Source: Alphaproteobacteria bacterium
Lineage (GTDB): Bacteria > Pseudomonadota > Alphaproteobacteria > CACIAM-22H2
Length of the DNA: 51,874 bases
Assembly: GCA_016793165.1 (NCBI GenBank)
Contig: JAEULA010000087.1
Coordinates: forward strand, 1 to 51,874
Direction: 5' to 3'
This document shows positions 1 to 13,700 of the stretch, in pieces (within the stretch, counting starts at the first letter, position 1; every line of letters begins with the position of its first letter). A model generated the notes under the pieces. That model saw only the letters and a list, made by a program, of their open reading frames with translations, was not told where the DNA came from and did no database searches. The translations under genes were made by a program, and so were the position numbers.

Positions 1-1
1 C

Positions 2-1183
2 GGCAACGACCTGCTCGTTGGCGGCACCGGAAACGACTCGATCACCGGCGGCAACGGCACCGACACCGCGAGCTACAGCTATCTCACGACCGGGGTGACG
101 GTCACGCTCAGCAGCGGCGCCGCGACGGTCGTCGCGGGCGCGGGCGACACCGACGTCCTCTCGGGCATCGAGAACTTCACCGGCGGCAGCGGCAACGACC
201 GCATCGCCGGCGACAGCGGCGACAACGTTCTTGATGGCGGCAGCGGCGACGACTACATCACCGGCGGCGCCGGCAACGACACGCTGCTCGGCGGCTGGGA
301 CCACGACACCCTCGACGGCGGCTCGGGCACCGACACCGCCGACTTCAGCTACAACACCGGCGGCATCTACGTGACGATGGGCACGACCATGTCGCTCGGG
401 TTCGTCGGTGATCCGAGCTACATGGAGACGCTGACGTCGATCGAGAACATGACCGGCGGCAGCGGCAACGACACGATCGTCGGCGACAGCGGCGTCAACG
501 TGATCATCGGCAACGACGGCAACGACATCCTCAACGGCGGCGCCGGCGCGGACACGCTGGTCGGCGGCTCCGGGAACGACACGTTCCAGCTCGAGTCCGG
601 TGCCGACACGATCTCGGGCGGCACCGGCAACGACGTCCTGGACATCTGGGACGACGGCAACATCACCATCGACATGGCGGCAGGAACCGTTACCGGCGGC
701 ACGATCAGCGGCGCGACGTTCTCGGGCATCGAGGAGATCTGGTCGGGTGGCGGCGCCGACACGATCACCGGCAGCTCGGGCGCCGACACGATCTGGGGCT
801 GGGACGGCAACGACTCGCTGTTCGGCAGCGGCGGCGCCGACTACCTCGCCGGCGAGAACGGCAGCGACTGGCTGCGTGGCGGCGCAGGCGCCGACACGCT
901 CGTCGGCGGCAGCGGCAGCGACGTCTTCAACTTCGTGTTCGGGACCGACAGCGGCAACGACACGCTGCAGGGCGGAAACGCCGGCGGCTGGACGGACGTC
1001 ATCGACATCGATGGCGTGACGACGGGCGCGGGTGGCGGCGAGTGGAGTTACACGCTCACCAGCGGTTCGGTGTCCGGCACCTCCTCGGGCCAGATCAACC
1101 TCAGCGCGGACGCGGCGGGCTACGTCACGTTCTCGGACGGGACGACGCTGACCTTCACGGGCATGGAACGAATCACCTACTGA
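2..1183 (+). CDS. RTX calcium-binding protein, C-terminal fragment (5' end outside window)
   Basis: The frame is open from base 2, so the gene begins upstream; the GTG at 95 is only an internal valine. The 393 visible residues are almost entirely glycine/aspartate nonapeptides of GGxGxDxUx type, the Ca2+-binding parallel beta-roll of RTX proteins. They are interleaved with spacers of the form 'DTA-S/D-Y-S-Y ... GDTDVLSGIEN'. The last 75 or so residues leave the repeat pattern and end in GMERITY. The 5.2-kb-residue neighbour ends almost identically (GIERITY), so the two are tandem paralogs sharing an end module, probably the uncleaved C-terminal type I secretion signal. No signal peptide can be judged. 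The likely role is a secreted or surface-attached matrix or adhesion protein; this is inferred from the family. The RTX assignment is very secure, the specific function unknown. Confidence 0.9.
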   Translation, partial: GNDLLVGGTGNDSITGGNGTDTASYSYLTTGVTVTLSSGAATVVAGAGDTDVLSGIENFTGGSGNDRIAGDSGDNVLDGGSGDDYITGGAGNDTLLGGWDHDTLDGGSGTDTADFSYNTGGIYVTMGTTMSLGFVGDPSYMETLTSIENMTGGSGNDTIVGDSGVNVIIGNDGNDILNGGAGADTLVGGSGNDTFQLESGADTISGGTGNDVLDIWDDGNITIDMAAGTVTGGTISGATFSGIEEIWSGGGADTITGSSGADTIWGWDGNDSLFGSGGADYLAGENGSDWLRGGAGADTLVGGSGSDVFNFVFGTDSGNDTLQGGNAGGWTDVIDIDGVTTGAGGGEWSYTLTSGSVSGTSSGQINLSADAAGYVTFSDGTTLTFTGMERITY

Positions 1184-1785
1184 CGAATTCGACCACGCCG
1201 CTCGCGCCGACCGGCGCTTCGGCGTGATGGCGAGGTTCTGCAGCTTTCGATTCAGGCTCCTTTAGCGGCGCATATGGATTCTCGTGCATGCCGTCGAAGG
1301 AGCCCCGGCCCCTTCCCATCGGCATCCCCACGACCACGCGCCGCCCTGCGGGGCCGGTGCGCGGTCGTGGCCCAATCCCCCTCGCCGGCATCCGGCTCCC
1401 AAGAGGCCATCGAGCGCCGCCGCCTCGCCGGCAGTGCAGCCGCGTCGTCGTGATCGCGCGCGCGAATGCGGGCACCTTGCCCGTCGAGTGCATGTCGGAT
1501 CGATGCGACCGCGGCGATGTCCCGGCGCGGCACTCGCCCCGACGACGAACCTGCGGGATTTCGGTCAAATGCAACGGACCCGTCCCGGCACTCCTCTCGG
1601 GCCGGGCGGGTCGTCGTCGGCAGGAAGCCCGACCGGCGCGTCTCCGGGTCTCGTCGCAAGATCAGCCGGTTGCGCGTCGAGCTTCATGACGCGTTAGCGG
1701 ATCGCTTGCGATCCTCCTGCTTCGCGCGCCGGTCCGAGGATGCGGCGCTTTGCCGCGATCCACACGGTCGGAAGGACGACGCGGA
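1184..1785. other. Intergenic region between the two RTX genes
   Basis: About 600 bases with no convincing gene. Several overlapping open frames exist on both strands, but they encode Arg/Pro/Ser-rich strings typical of GC-rich non-coding sequence, with no recognisable family. Just after the first RTX gene a 6-bp stem (CGCCGA 1205-1210 with TCGGCG 1219-1224) could be a weak terminator but has no T tract. An 8-bp inverted repeat (1255-1262 with 1297-1304) has a long spacer. The promoter and any regulatory sites for the giant RTX gene should lie here; I see no clear -35/-10 pair. Confidence 0.5.
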
Positions 1786-4700
1786 ATGGCCGACGGCACG
1801 ACAAGGGATGCGCGGACCGAGCGGCTCGTCCTCGATGAGCTGACCGTGCTGCAGAGCGCGCCGCTGCCCGAACGGCGCGTCGACGTCGACCCCGTCCGCA
1901 CCGCACCTTCCATCGTCCGCAGCGAGGACCTTGGCGAACTCGGCGGCATCCACCGGGGCGGCGACGCAACGCTTCGCGGCACGCACGGGGACACGGGCGT
2001 GCAGGCGCAGCGGGCCGTCGGCGATCCGGATGCGCTACCCGTGCCGGTCCTGGCGACGAATCCGGAGGCCGCGCCGGCTGCCGGCGTGGCGGAACATCGG
2101 GCACGATCTGCCGCGCACGGTTCCGAATCCGAGCATCATGAGTCCGTGCCGGCAGGCGCCGCATCCGCGCCGGGCGCGTCGATGGCGAGCGAAGCGCCGA
2201 TCGCCGCTGCGCGAGTGCCGGACGACGGCGACGATGCCGCGGCCGCAATGCGGGTCCCTGCCGCGCTGTTCGAAGCGACCGATTTCGCGGGCGCGGGCGC
2301 CGCGGCTGTCGCCGGCACCGCGCGCCCGGAGGGGGAGCCCGAGCTCGACCTCAAGGCCGAAACGCCCGTCATCGCCGCAAGCGCTGCCGTCGGCTACGAG
2401 AACCAGTCGATCCCGCTGTCGATCGCGGCCACGCTCACCGATGTCGACGGCTCGGAGACGCTGAGCATCGTCATCGCCGGCGTGCCGCCGGGAGCGACCC
2501 TCTCCGCGGGCATCGACAACGGCGACGGGACATGGTCGGTCGCTCCCGGCGAGTTGTCCGGGCTCATCATCACGCCGCCCGCCGGATCCGACGTCGACTT
2601 CACTCTTACGGTCATGGCCACCGCGACGGAGTCGTCGACCGGCGACCAGGCCACGGCCATTTCGGTCGTGCCGGTCAGCATCATCGCGGTGGCCGACGCG
2701 CCGACGCTCGGCACGAGTGCGGCCGCCGGGTCCGAGGACACGGCGATCGCGCTGAGCATCAGCTCGGCGCTGACGGACACCGACGGCTCGGAGTCGCTCG
2801 CGATCGCGATCACCGGCGTGCCGAACGGCGCCACGCTTTCGGCGGGCACGAACAACGGGGGCGGCAGCTGGATGCTGACTCCCGCGCAGCTCGCGGGACT
2901 GACGATCACGCCCCCAGCCGACAGCGACGGCGACTTCACATTGACGGTGGTCTCGACCGCGACGGAGGCCGACGGTGGCGACACCGCGCGCGCGACCGCG
3001 ACCCTCGCCGTGTCGGTCGCCGCGGTGGCTGACGCGCCGAGCCTGTCCACCGTCCCCGCCATGGGTGCGGAGGATACGGCGATCGCCCTGAGCCTGACCT
3101 CGGGGCTGAGGGACACCGACGGCTCGGAGTCCATCGCCATCGTCGTCACCGGTGTGCCGAGCGGCGCCACGCTCTCGTCGGGAACGGACAACGGCGGCGG
3201 CAGCTGGACCTTGACGCCGGCGCAGCTCGCGGGGTTGACGATCACGCCGCCGGCGAACAGCGACGGCGATTTCACGTTGACGGTCGTCTCGACTGCGACG
3301 GAGGCCGATGGCGGCGGCACCGCGAGCACGACGGCGACCCTTGCGGTCACGGTCGCGGCGGATGCCGACGGCCCGACGCTCTCCGCGGGCGCAGCCGCCG
3401 GGTCCGAGGACGGCGCGATCGCACTGTCGATCACCACGGCGCTGACCGACACCGACGGCTCGGAGAGCCTCTCGATCCGGATCGGCGGCGTGCCGGCCGG
3501 CGCGAGCCTGTCGGCAGGCACGGACAACGGCGACGGATCCTGGACGCTGACACCCGGGCAGCTGTCGGGCCTGACCATCACGCCGCCGGCGAACAGCGAT
3601 GCGGATTTCACGCTGACGGTCGTCTCGACCGCGAGCGAGGCCGTCGGCGGCGATACCGCGAGCACGACGGCGAGCATCGCGGTGAGCGTCGCCGCGGTCG
3701 TCGATGCGCCGAGCCTCTCGGCAAATGCGGCGTCGGGGACCGAAGATTCCGCGATTGCACTGACGATCGCCTCGGCGCTCACGGACACCGACGGATCGGA
3801 ATCGCTCGCGATCGTGATCTCGGGCGTGCCGACCGGCGCCATCCTCTCGGCGGGCATGGACAACGGCGATGGCACCTGGAGCCTGACCTCGGGCCAGCTC
3901 GCCGGATTGACCGTCACGCCGCCGGCAAACAGCGACGGCGATTTCACCCTGACCGTGACATCGACGTCGACCGAGACGGATGGCGGCGCGACGTCCGTGC
4001 GCACCGCGACCGTTGCGGTCGCCGTGGTCGCGGATGCCGATGCGCCGAGCCTCGCCGTGAGCGGGGCCGTGGGGACGGAAGACGGTGCGATCGCGCTGTC
4101 GATCACCGCGGCGCTGACCGACACCGACGGTTCTGAGAGTCTTGCGGTGCTGGTCCTCGGGGTGCCCATGGGGGCGACGTTGTCGGCCGGCACGGACAAT
4201 GGCGACGGCACATGGAGCCTATCGCCCGGCCAGCTCGCCGGGCTGACGATCACGCCGCCGGCGGGCAGCGATGCCGACTTCACGCTGACGGTGGTCTCGA
4301 CCGCCACCGAAGCCGATGGCTTGGATGCGGCGAGCACCACCGCGACGCTCGCGGTCACCGTCGCGGCCGATGCCGATGCGCCGAGCCTCACGGCGAGCGC
4401 CGCCTCGGGTGCCGAGGACACGGCGATCGCGCTGACGATCGCCTCGGCGCTGACCGACACCGATGGCTCGGAATCGCTGGCGATCGTCATCTCGGGCGTG
4501 CCGGCCGGCGCGATGCTGTCGGCGGGAACGGACAACGGCGACGGCACGTGGAGCCTGTCGTCCGGCCAGCTTGCCGGTTTGACGATCACGCCGCCGGCAA
4601 ACAGCGACGCGGACTTCACCTTGACCGTCGTATCGACCGCCACCGAGGCGAATGGCGGCGATGCCGCCAGCGCCACCACGAGCATCGCGGTCACGGTCGC

Positions 4701-7700
4701 GGCAGATGCCGACGCGCCCTCCCTCGGCGCGAGTGCCGCGACGGGGACGGAGGATCAGGCGATCGCGCTGTCGATCACCTCGGCCCTGACCGATACCGAC
4801 GGCTCGGAGAGCCAGTCGATCGTGATCACCGGCGTTCCCGCCGGCGCCGTGCTGTCGGCGGGCACCGACAACGGCGGGGGAGCCTGGACCCTCACGCCTG
4901 GCCAGCTCGCGGGCCTGACGATCACGCCGCCGGCCAACAGCGATGCCGACTTCACCTTGACCATCGTCGCGACGGCGACCGAGGCGGATGGCGGCGACAT
5001 GGCGACCTCGACGTCGACCTTGGCCGTGGCCATCGCGGCGGATGCCGATGCGCCGAGCCTGACCGCGAGCGCCGCAGCCGGGACCGAGGATCAGGCGATC
5101 GCGCTGACCATCGCCTCGGCCCCGACCGATGCCGACGGCTCGGAATCCATCGCGATCGTGATCTCCGGCGTGCCGGCCGGTGCGATGCTCTCGGCGGGAA
5201 CGGACAATGGCGACGGCAGCTGGAGCCTGACTGCCGGCCAGCTCGCCGGTCTGACGATCACGCCGCCGTCGAACAGCGACGGCGACTTCACCTTGACTGT
5301 CGTCTCGATGGCGACCGAGGCGGATGGCGGCGACAGCGCCACCGCGACGACGAGCATCGCGGTCAGCGTCGCTGCGGATGTCGATGCGCCGACCCTGAGC
5401 ACGAATGCGGCCGCCGGCAGCGAGGACAGCGCCATCGCGCTGTCGATCTCGACGACGCTGACCGATACCGACGGTTCCGAGAGCTTGGCGATCGTGATGG
5501 GCGGCGTGCCGGCTGGGGCGACCCTCTCCGCCGGCACGAACAACGGCGACGGCACCTGGAGCCTGACTCCAGGCCAGCTGGCGGGCCTCGCGATCACGCC
5601 GCCGGCGAACAGCGATGCCGACTTCACGCTGACGGTCGTCTCGACGGCGACCGAGGCCGACGGCGGAGCAACCTCATCCCAGACCGCGACCCTCGCCGTG
5701 AGCATTGCCGCCCATGCCGACGCTCCGGCCTTGAGCACGACGGCGGCCGCGGGTTCGGAGGATAGCGCGATCGCGCTGTCGATCACCTCGACGCTCACCG
5801 ACACGGACGGTTCGGAGACGCAGGCCATCGTCATCGCCGGCGTTCCGGCCGGCGCGGTGCTATCGGCGGGTACGGACAACGGCAACGGGTCCTGGACGCT
5901 GACGCCTGGGCAGCTTGCCGGCCTGACGATCACGCCGCCGGCGGGCAGCGACGCGGATTTCACGCTGACGGTCGTGGCGACCGCGACCGAGGCGCATGGC
6001 GGCGATGCCGCGAGCTCGACCGCGACACTGGCCGTGAGCGTCGGCGCGGTCGCCGACGCGCCGAGCCTCAGCACCAGCGCGGCCTCGGGGACCGAAGACA
6101 CGGCGATCGCGCTGACGATCGCGTCCGCGCTGAGCGACACCGATGGCTCGGAGAGCCTGGCGATCCTGGTCTCCGGCGTGCCGGCGGGCGCAACGCTGTC
6201 CGCGGGCACGAACAACGGCGACGGCACCTGGAGCCTGGGCTCCGGCGACCTCGCGGGCCTGACGATCACGCCGCCGGCGAACAGCGACGCCGACTTCACG
6301 CTGACGGTCGTCTCCACGGCGACCGAGGCGATCGGCGGCTCGGCGTCGGCGCAGACCGCGACGCTCGCCGTGAGCGTCGCCGCGGCCGCCGATGCGCCGA
6401 GCCTGTCGGCGAATGCCGCGTCCGGGACCGAGGACACGGCGATCGCGCTGTCGATCGCCTCAACTCTGACCGACACCGACGGCTCGGAGAGCCAGTCGAT
6501 CGTGGTCTCGGGCGTGCCCGCCGGCGCGGTGCTGTCCGCCGGCACGGACAGCGGCGGCGGCAGTTGGACGCTGACCCCGGCCCAGCTTGCCGGCCTGACG
6601 ATCACGCCGCCGGCGAACAGCGACGCCGATTTCAACCTCACCATCATCGCGACATCGACCGAGGCGAATGGCGGCGACACCGCCTCGTCGACGACGACCC
6701 TGGCGGTGAGCGTCGCCGCGGACGCCGACGCGCCCGCGCTGTCCGCAACCTGGCAGCTGCAGACGCCCGGCGGGACGGGAGGCGCCGACACCCTCACCGG
6801 CAGCCACGCCTCGGAGACGATCCTCGGCGGTGCCGGCGACGACGTCATCACCGCGACCGGCGCCGACGCAACGATAACGCTGAGCGTCAGCGCGGCGCTG
6901 ACCGACACCGACGGCTCGGAGAGCCTGGCGATCGTCGTCTCCAACGTGCCGACGGGCGTCACGCTGTCGGCAGGGACGAACAACGGCGACGGGACCTGGA
7001 CGCTGACCAGCGGCCAGGTGAGCGGCCTCACGGCGACGGTTCCGGCCTCGGTCGCCGCCACGGCGATGACCGTGACGGCGATCGCCACCGAGGCGAATGG
7101 CGGCGACACCGCGACGAGCGTGGCGGGACTGGCGACGATCTCGCTTGTCGGCGGCGACATGCTCTCGGGCGAGGCCGGCAACGACACGCTGACCGGCAGC
7201 GGCAACGCCGACACGCTCGACGGCGGCGCCGACAACGACGTGCTGATCGGCGGCACGGGCAACGACACGTTGATCGGCGGCACCGGGACCGATACCGCGG
7301 ACTACGGCTACACCTCCGTCGGGCTGACGGCGACGCTCTCGGCGGGCGGTGCGACGGTCGCTGTTGCCGGCGGCGACACCGACGTGCTGTCGGGGATCGA
7401 GAACCTGACCGGCGGGTCCGGCAGCGACACCCTGACCGGCGACACTGCGGGCAACGTCCTGTCGGGAGGGGCGGGCGACGACACGCTGAGCGGCGGCGCG
7501 GGCGCGGACCTTCTGAGCGGCGGCGACGGCAACGACGTCCTGATGTATTCGGGCGATTCGACCTGGGCCAGCGGCACCGCGACCAATGGGGGCAGCCTGG
7601 GGCACGGCGGGTCCGGGCAGGCCGCCTCGATGGCCGGCGGCCTCCGCTCGACCGATGTATTTGCCGGCGGCAACGGCACGGACACGCTGCTTGGAACCGG

Positions 7701-10700
7701 CGGCAACGACGTGCTGTTCCTCGACGACAGCGCCTCGGCGATGCCCAACGGCGTGACCGGTGTGCGCTTCACAGCCATCGAAGTCATCGACATGGGAGCG
7801 GGCAACGACGTCATCGACCTGACGACGCCCACCTATTCCTATGGCGACGTCACAATTCTCGGCGGCGACGGCAACGACGTGATCTGGAGTTCGTCGGGCA
7901 ACGACAGCCTGTCCGGCGGCAACGGAACCGACACGCTGTCCGGCGGCTGGGGCAACGACATCCTCGACGGCGGCGCCGGCGCGGACACGGCGGATCTCGG
8001 CCACGGTACCACCGGGGTGACGCTGACCCTCGACGCGAGCGGCACGGTGGCCGTTACGGTCGGCGCCACCGACACGGACACGCTTGTCGGCATCGAGAAC
8101 GTCATCGCCGGATCGGGCAACGACACGATCACGGGCGACGCGGCCGTGAACGTGATCGATGGCGGCAACGGCAACGACGTCCTCGCGGGCGGCGGCGGCA
8201 ACGACACCCTGATCGGCGGCAACGGCACCGACACGATCGACTACTCCGGCAACGCGAGTGGGGTCGTCGTCAGTCTCGCGGGCGGTACCGCGACAGCGGG
8301 GGTGGGCGACACCGATACGCTGAGCGGCATCGAGAACGTGCTGACCGGCAGCGGCGACGACACCCTGTATGGCGACACCGCCGCCAATCTGCTCGGCGGC
8401 GGCGCCGGCAACGACGTGCTACGCGGCTATGCCGGGAGCGACACTCTGGCCGGCGGCACCGGCACCGACACGGCTGACTACGCCTACATGACGACGGCGG
8501 TGAGTGCCGACCTGTCGGGGGGCACCACGGTCACGGTGGCTGCCGCGAGCGGCGACACCGATGTACTGGCCGACATCGAGAATCTCACGGGCGGCAGCGG
8601 CAACGACACGCTGACCGGCAGCGCCGGCGCGAACACGCTGAGCGGCGGCGCGGGCGACGACACGCTGCGCGGCCTCGCCGGAAACGATGTGCTCGACGGC
8701 GGCGCGAACAGCGACACGGCCGACTACGGCTATCTCGGCACGGCCGTGACGATCGACCTCTCGACCGGCGCGACCGTCACCGTGACGGCGACGCTCGCCG
8801 ACACCGACACGCTCGTGAGCATCGAGAACCTGGTCGGCGGCAGCGGGGCCGATACGCTGATCGGTTCGACAGCGGCGAACATCCTCACCGGCGGCGCCGG
8901 CGACGACGTCGTCAGCGGCGGCGCGGGCAACGACACGCTGGTGGCCGGCGCGGGCAACGACACGCTCCAGGGCGGTGCGGACACGGACCTCGCCACCTAT
9001 GCCGGCTACACCGCGGCCGTCAGTATCGACCTGAGCGCCGGCGCCACGATAACCGTGTCGGCCGGTGCCGGCGACACGGACCTCCTCGTCGACATCGAGG
9101 ACGTGACGGGCGGCAGCGGCAACGACATCGTCGTGGGCGGAGCGGGTGCGAACACGCTCAGCGGCGGCGGCGGCGACGATACGCTCAGCGGACGCGGCGG
9201 CAACGACCTCCTCGCCGGCGGCACCGGGGCCGATACCGTCGACTACGGCTATGCCGCGGGCGGGATCACCGTGGACCTGTCGACGGCGGCGACGGTGACC
9301 GTCGCCGTCGGCGCCGGCGACACCGACACGCTCGCGGACATCGAGAACGTGACGGGCACCGGCGGCGCGGACACGCTCTACGGCAGCACCGCGGCGAACA
9401 TCCTGTCCGGCGGAAGCGGCGACGACGTTCTGCGCGGCAACGGCGGCAACGACACGCTGCTGGGCGGCGCAGGCACGGACACGGTCGACTACGGCTACAT
9501 GACCGCAGGCGTGACCGCGAGCCTCGCCGGCGGCGCCACGGTCACGATCGTCGCGGCGAGCGGCGACACCGACGTCGTCGCCGATGTCGAGAATCTCACC
9601 GGTGGCACCGGCAACGACACCTTGACCGGCAGCGCCGGCGACAACGTGCTGTCCGGCGGACTGGGCGACGATCGCCTCCTCGGCGGCAGCGGCAACGACA
9701 CGCTCAGCGGTGGCGGCGGCACCGGCGACGTCGCGGCTTTCAGCGGCAACTGGGACGACTACGTCATCACCGAATCCGGCGGCACCTACACCCTCGTGCA
9801 CAGCGGCTCGGACGGGACCGACTACGTGACAGGCGTCGAGAACTTCGCCTTCGCCGATGGTACGGTCGCGGCGGCGGATTCGCTCAACGATTCGCCGACG
9901 ACGATCTCGCTCGCCGGCGGAACGGTCGCGGAGAACAGCGCGGTCGGTACGACGGTCGGAACCGCGACGGCGATCGATGCCGACACGCTCGACGCCAAGA
10001 CCTATTCGCTGGTCGACAGCGCCGGCGGGAGGTTCGCGATCGATTCCGCGACCGGCGTCATCACCGTGGCCGGCGGCGGCAGCCTGGACTACGAGAGCGC
10101 CACGGGACACTCGATCGTCGTGCGCGCGACGGATTCGCACGGGACGAGCCACGACGAGACGCTGTCGATCGGCGTGACCGACGTGAACGAGGCACCCGTC
10201 TTCGTCTCGATGACCGGCGGCTCGGTGGTCGAGAACGCCGCCGTCGGCACCGTGGTCGGCACGATCAATGCGCTGGACGTCGATGCAGGCCACACGCTGA
10301 CCTTCACCCTGAGCGGAGACGACGGCGGACGCTTCGCAATTGATGCCGCCACGGGCGTCATCACCGTCGCCGACCCGACCTATCTCAACTACGAGGCTTG
10401 GTCATCGCATGGGCTGACCGTGACCGTGCAGGACGAGCAGGGCCTGGAATTCACGCAGTCGATCACGATCGCCGTCACGGACGTGATCGCCGAGACCCTC
10501 GCCGGCGGCAGCGGCTACGACTGGCTCGAGGGCGGAATCGGCAATGAGACCCTCACCGGAATGGACGGTCGCGACCTGCTGATCGGCGGCGCCGACAGCG
10601 ATCTGGTCAGCTACGGCTACGCCACTGTCGGCGTGACCGTGGATCTCTCCGCCGACGACACGGTCCACGTCACCGTCAGCGGCACCGACAGCGACACGCT

Positions 10701-13700
10701 GGTCGCGATCGAGAATCTCGAGGGCGGCAGCGGCAACGACGTCTTCATCGGGTCGACCGCCGCCAACACGCTGACCGGCGGCGACGGCGACGACACGCTC
10801 GAGGGCCGCTCGGGCAACGACACGCTGATCGGCGGCAACGGCGCCGACACGGCGACCTACGAGTACACCTATGGCGGCGTCACGGCCGACCTGTCGGCGA
10901 CGACCACGACGGTGAATGCCGGCAGCGGCGACACCGACGTCGTCACCGGGATCGAGAACCTGGTGGGCGGCCTGGGCGCCGACACCTTCACCGGCAGCAG
11001 CGCCGACAACGTCCTCGCCGGCGGCGTCGGTGCCGACACGCTGATCGGCGGCGCCGGCAACGATCGGCTCGACGGCGGCGCCGATCGCGATGTCGCGAGC
11101 TATGCGGGCGCGACGGCCGGGATCGTCGCCGACCTGTCGGCCGGCGCGACGGTCACGCTCGCCGTCGGGGCCGGCGACACGGATACGCTGGTGGATATCG
11201 AAGGACTGGTCGGCGGCACCGGCGCCGACACCTTCACGGGCTCGGCCGACGCCAATCTGTTCGACGGGGCGGGCGGCGACGACACGCTCGCGGGCCTCGG
11301 CGGCAACGACATCCTCATCGGCGGCGACGGTACCGATACGGCGGATTACGGCTATGCCACGACGGCGGTCGCCGTCGATCTTGCCACCACCTCGGTCACG
11401 GTCACTGTCGGCGCCGGCGACGTGGACGTCATCTCCGGGATCGAGAACCTGACGGGCGGCAGCGGCAACGACACGCTGCTCGGTGGATCGGAGGCGAACC
11501 TGCTTGCCGGCGGGCTCGGCGACGACACGCTCAGCGGCCGGGCGGGCAACGACACGCTTGCCGGCGGCGGCGGCGTCGACACGGCGGACTACGGCTATCT
11601 GACGACGGGCCTGTCGGCGAGCCTGGCCGGCGGTGCGACCGTCACCATCGTCGCCGCGTCGGGCGACACCGACGTGGTTTCCGACATCGAGAACCTGACC
11701 GGCGGCAGCGGCAACGACACGCTGATCGGCAGCACCGGGGCCAACGTCCTATCGGGCGGTGCCGGCGATGACACGCTCAATGGCGGGCTCGGGAACGACA
11801 CGCTGGCGGGCGGCGACGGCATCGACCGGGTCGACTACGGGTACGTCTCCACCGATCTGGCGGTGAGCCTCTCGGGCGCTGCGACGATCACGGTGACGGT
11901 CGGCGCCGGCGACACCGATGTCCTGTCGGACATCGAGGTCCTGACGGGCGGCAGCGGGCGCGACACCTTCGTCGGCACGAGCGGCGACAACATCCTCGAC
12001 GGCGGTGCCGGCGCCGATACGCTGTCGGGCGGCGACGGCAACGACACGCTGATCGCGGGGACGGGGAACGACGTCCTCGATGGCGGCAACGGCACCGACC
12101 TCGCGGACCTCAGCCATGCGACGGTGGCAATCGCCGTCGATCTGTCGGCGGGCGCGACGGTGACGGCGACGATGGCCGACGGCGAGCACGATGCGCTCGT
12201 CGCGATCGAGAACGTGACCGGCGGCAGCGGCAACGACACGATCACCGGCTCGAGCGTCGCCAACGTGCTTCATGGCGGCGCCGGCGCCGACACGCTCGCC
12301 GGGCTTGCCGGCGACGATACGCTGGCCGGCGGCAGCGGCAGCGACACGCTGCTCGGCGGGGAGGGCAGCGACCTCGCGGATTTCAGCAACGAGTCCACTG
12401 GCATCACCCTCGACATGTCGGCCGGTGGCTCGATGACCGCGACGATCGCGGGCGGCGATGCCGACGTGCTGACGAGCATCGAGAACATCACCGGCGGCAG
12501 CGGCAACGACACGATCACCGGCGACGGGGCGGGCAACATCCTGATCGGCGGCGCCGGCAACGACACGCTGACCGGCGAAACCGGCGCCAATCTGCTGGTC
12601 AATGGCAGCTTCGAGTCCGAGGTCGTCGGCGCCGGCAACACGACTCTCTATGCCGCCATCACCGGTTGGACCGCCGCGAGCGGCCAGATCCAGGTCAAGG
12701 GGGCGGGGTATGGCGGCCAGGTTGCGTCCGATGGCGGCCAGTTCGCGGACATCGATGCCGATGTCGGCAACGATTCCTTCTATCAGGACGTCCACACGGC
12801 CGAAGGCGGCGTCTATCAGCTGAGCTTCGACCTCGCCGGGCGCTCCGGCACGGCCTTCTCCTCGCAGACGGTACAGGTCTATTGGAACGGCGCCCTCGTG
12901 GCGACGATCGATCCGTCGTCGACGTCGTATGCGACCTACACCTATCAGGTGGTCGGCACCGGCGGCACGGACCGCCTGACCTTCTCCGAGGTCGCCGGCG
13001 ACAACGACGTCATCGGCGCGGCCATCGACAACGTGTCGCTGATCGCGATGGGCGACGACACGCTTCAGGGCGGCACCGGCAACGACGTGCTCGCGGGCGG
13101 CGGCGGCGCGGACACCGCGGACTATTCCTACCTGGCGACCGGCGTGACGCTGACTCTGGACTCGAGCGGCACGGTCACGGTCACGGCCGGCGCCGGCGAC
13201 ACCGACGTCCTGACCGGGATCGAGAACGCCGGCGGCGGCGGCGGCAACGACGTGCTCGCCGGCGATTCCGGCGTCAACGTGCTGAGCGGCGGTGCGGGCG
13301 ACGACACCTTGTCCGGCGGCGATGGCAACGACACGCTGCTCGGCGGCACGGGCACCGATGTCGCGAGCTATGCCGGGTCGAGCGCGAGCGTCACGGTCGA
13401 TCTTGCCGCCGGCACTGCGACAGGCGCGGCGGACAGCGACACGCTGTCGAGCATCGAGGGAGTCATCGGCTCGTCGCATTCGGATACGCTGACCGGCGAC
13501 ACGGGCGCGAACGTGCTGTCGGGCGGTCTCGGCGACGACGTGATCAACGGCGGCGACGGCAACGACACGCTGCTACCGGGCGGCGGCGCGGACACGGTCG
13601 TCGGCGGCGCCGGCACCGACACGATCTCCTTCGCGGGCGGCGCCACGGGCGTCGTCGTCGATCTCGGCGCGGGGACCTTCAGCTTCGGCGGCAGCGGCGT

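Noticed and set aside
1255..1304. 8-bp inverted repeat GGCTCCTT/AAGGAGCC upstream of the giant gene
   Set aside because: A 34-base spacer and short arms; expected by chance in GC-rich sequence, no promoter context.
1750..1785. Upstream TTG start for the giant protein
   Set aside because: Adds only 12 residues and has no ribosome binding site, whereas ATG 1786 has AAGGA at good spacing.
1284..1843. Several overlapping open frames in the 600-bp gap
   Set aside because: Arg/Pro/Ser-rich, mutually overlapping in several frames, no ribosome binding sites or families.
2398..6765. CRISPR-like regular spacing
   Set aside because: The period is 336 bp, coding throughout, and there are no short direct repeats with unique spacers.
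2394..7283. Long minus-strand open frames opposite the Ig-like array (up to about 766 codons)
   Set aside because: They mirror the repeat period of the real gene and encode Ala/Ser/Val/Pro-rich strings with no family; a product of GC-rich codon bias in the true frame.
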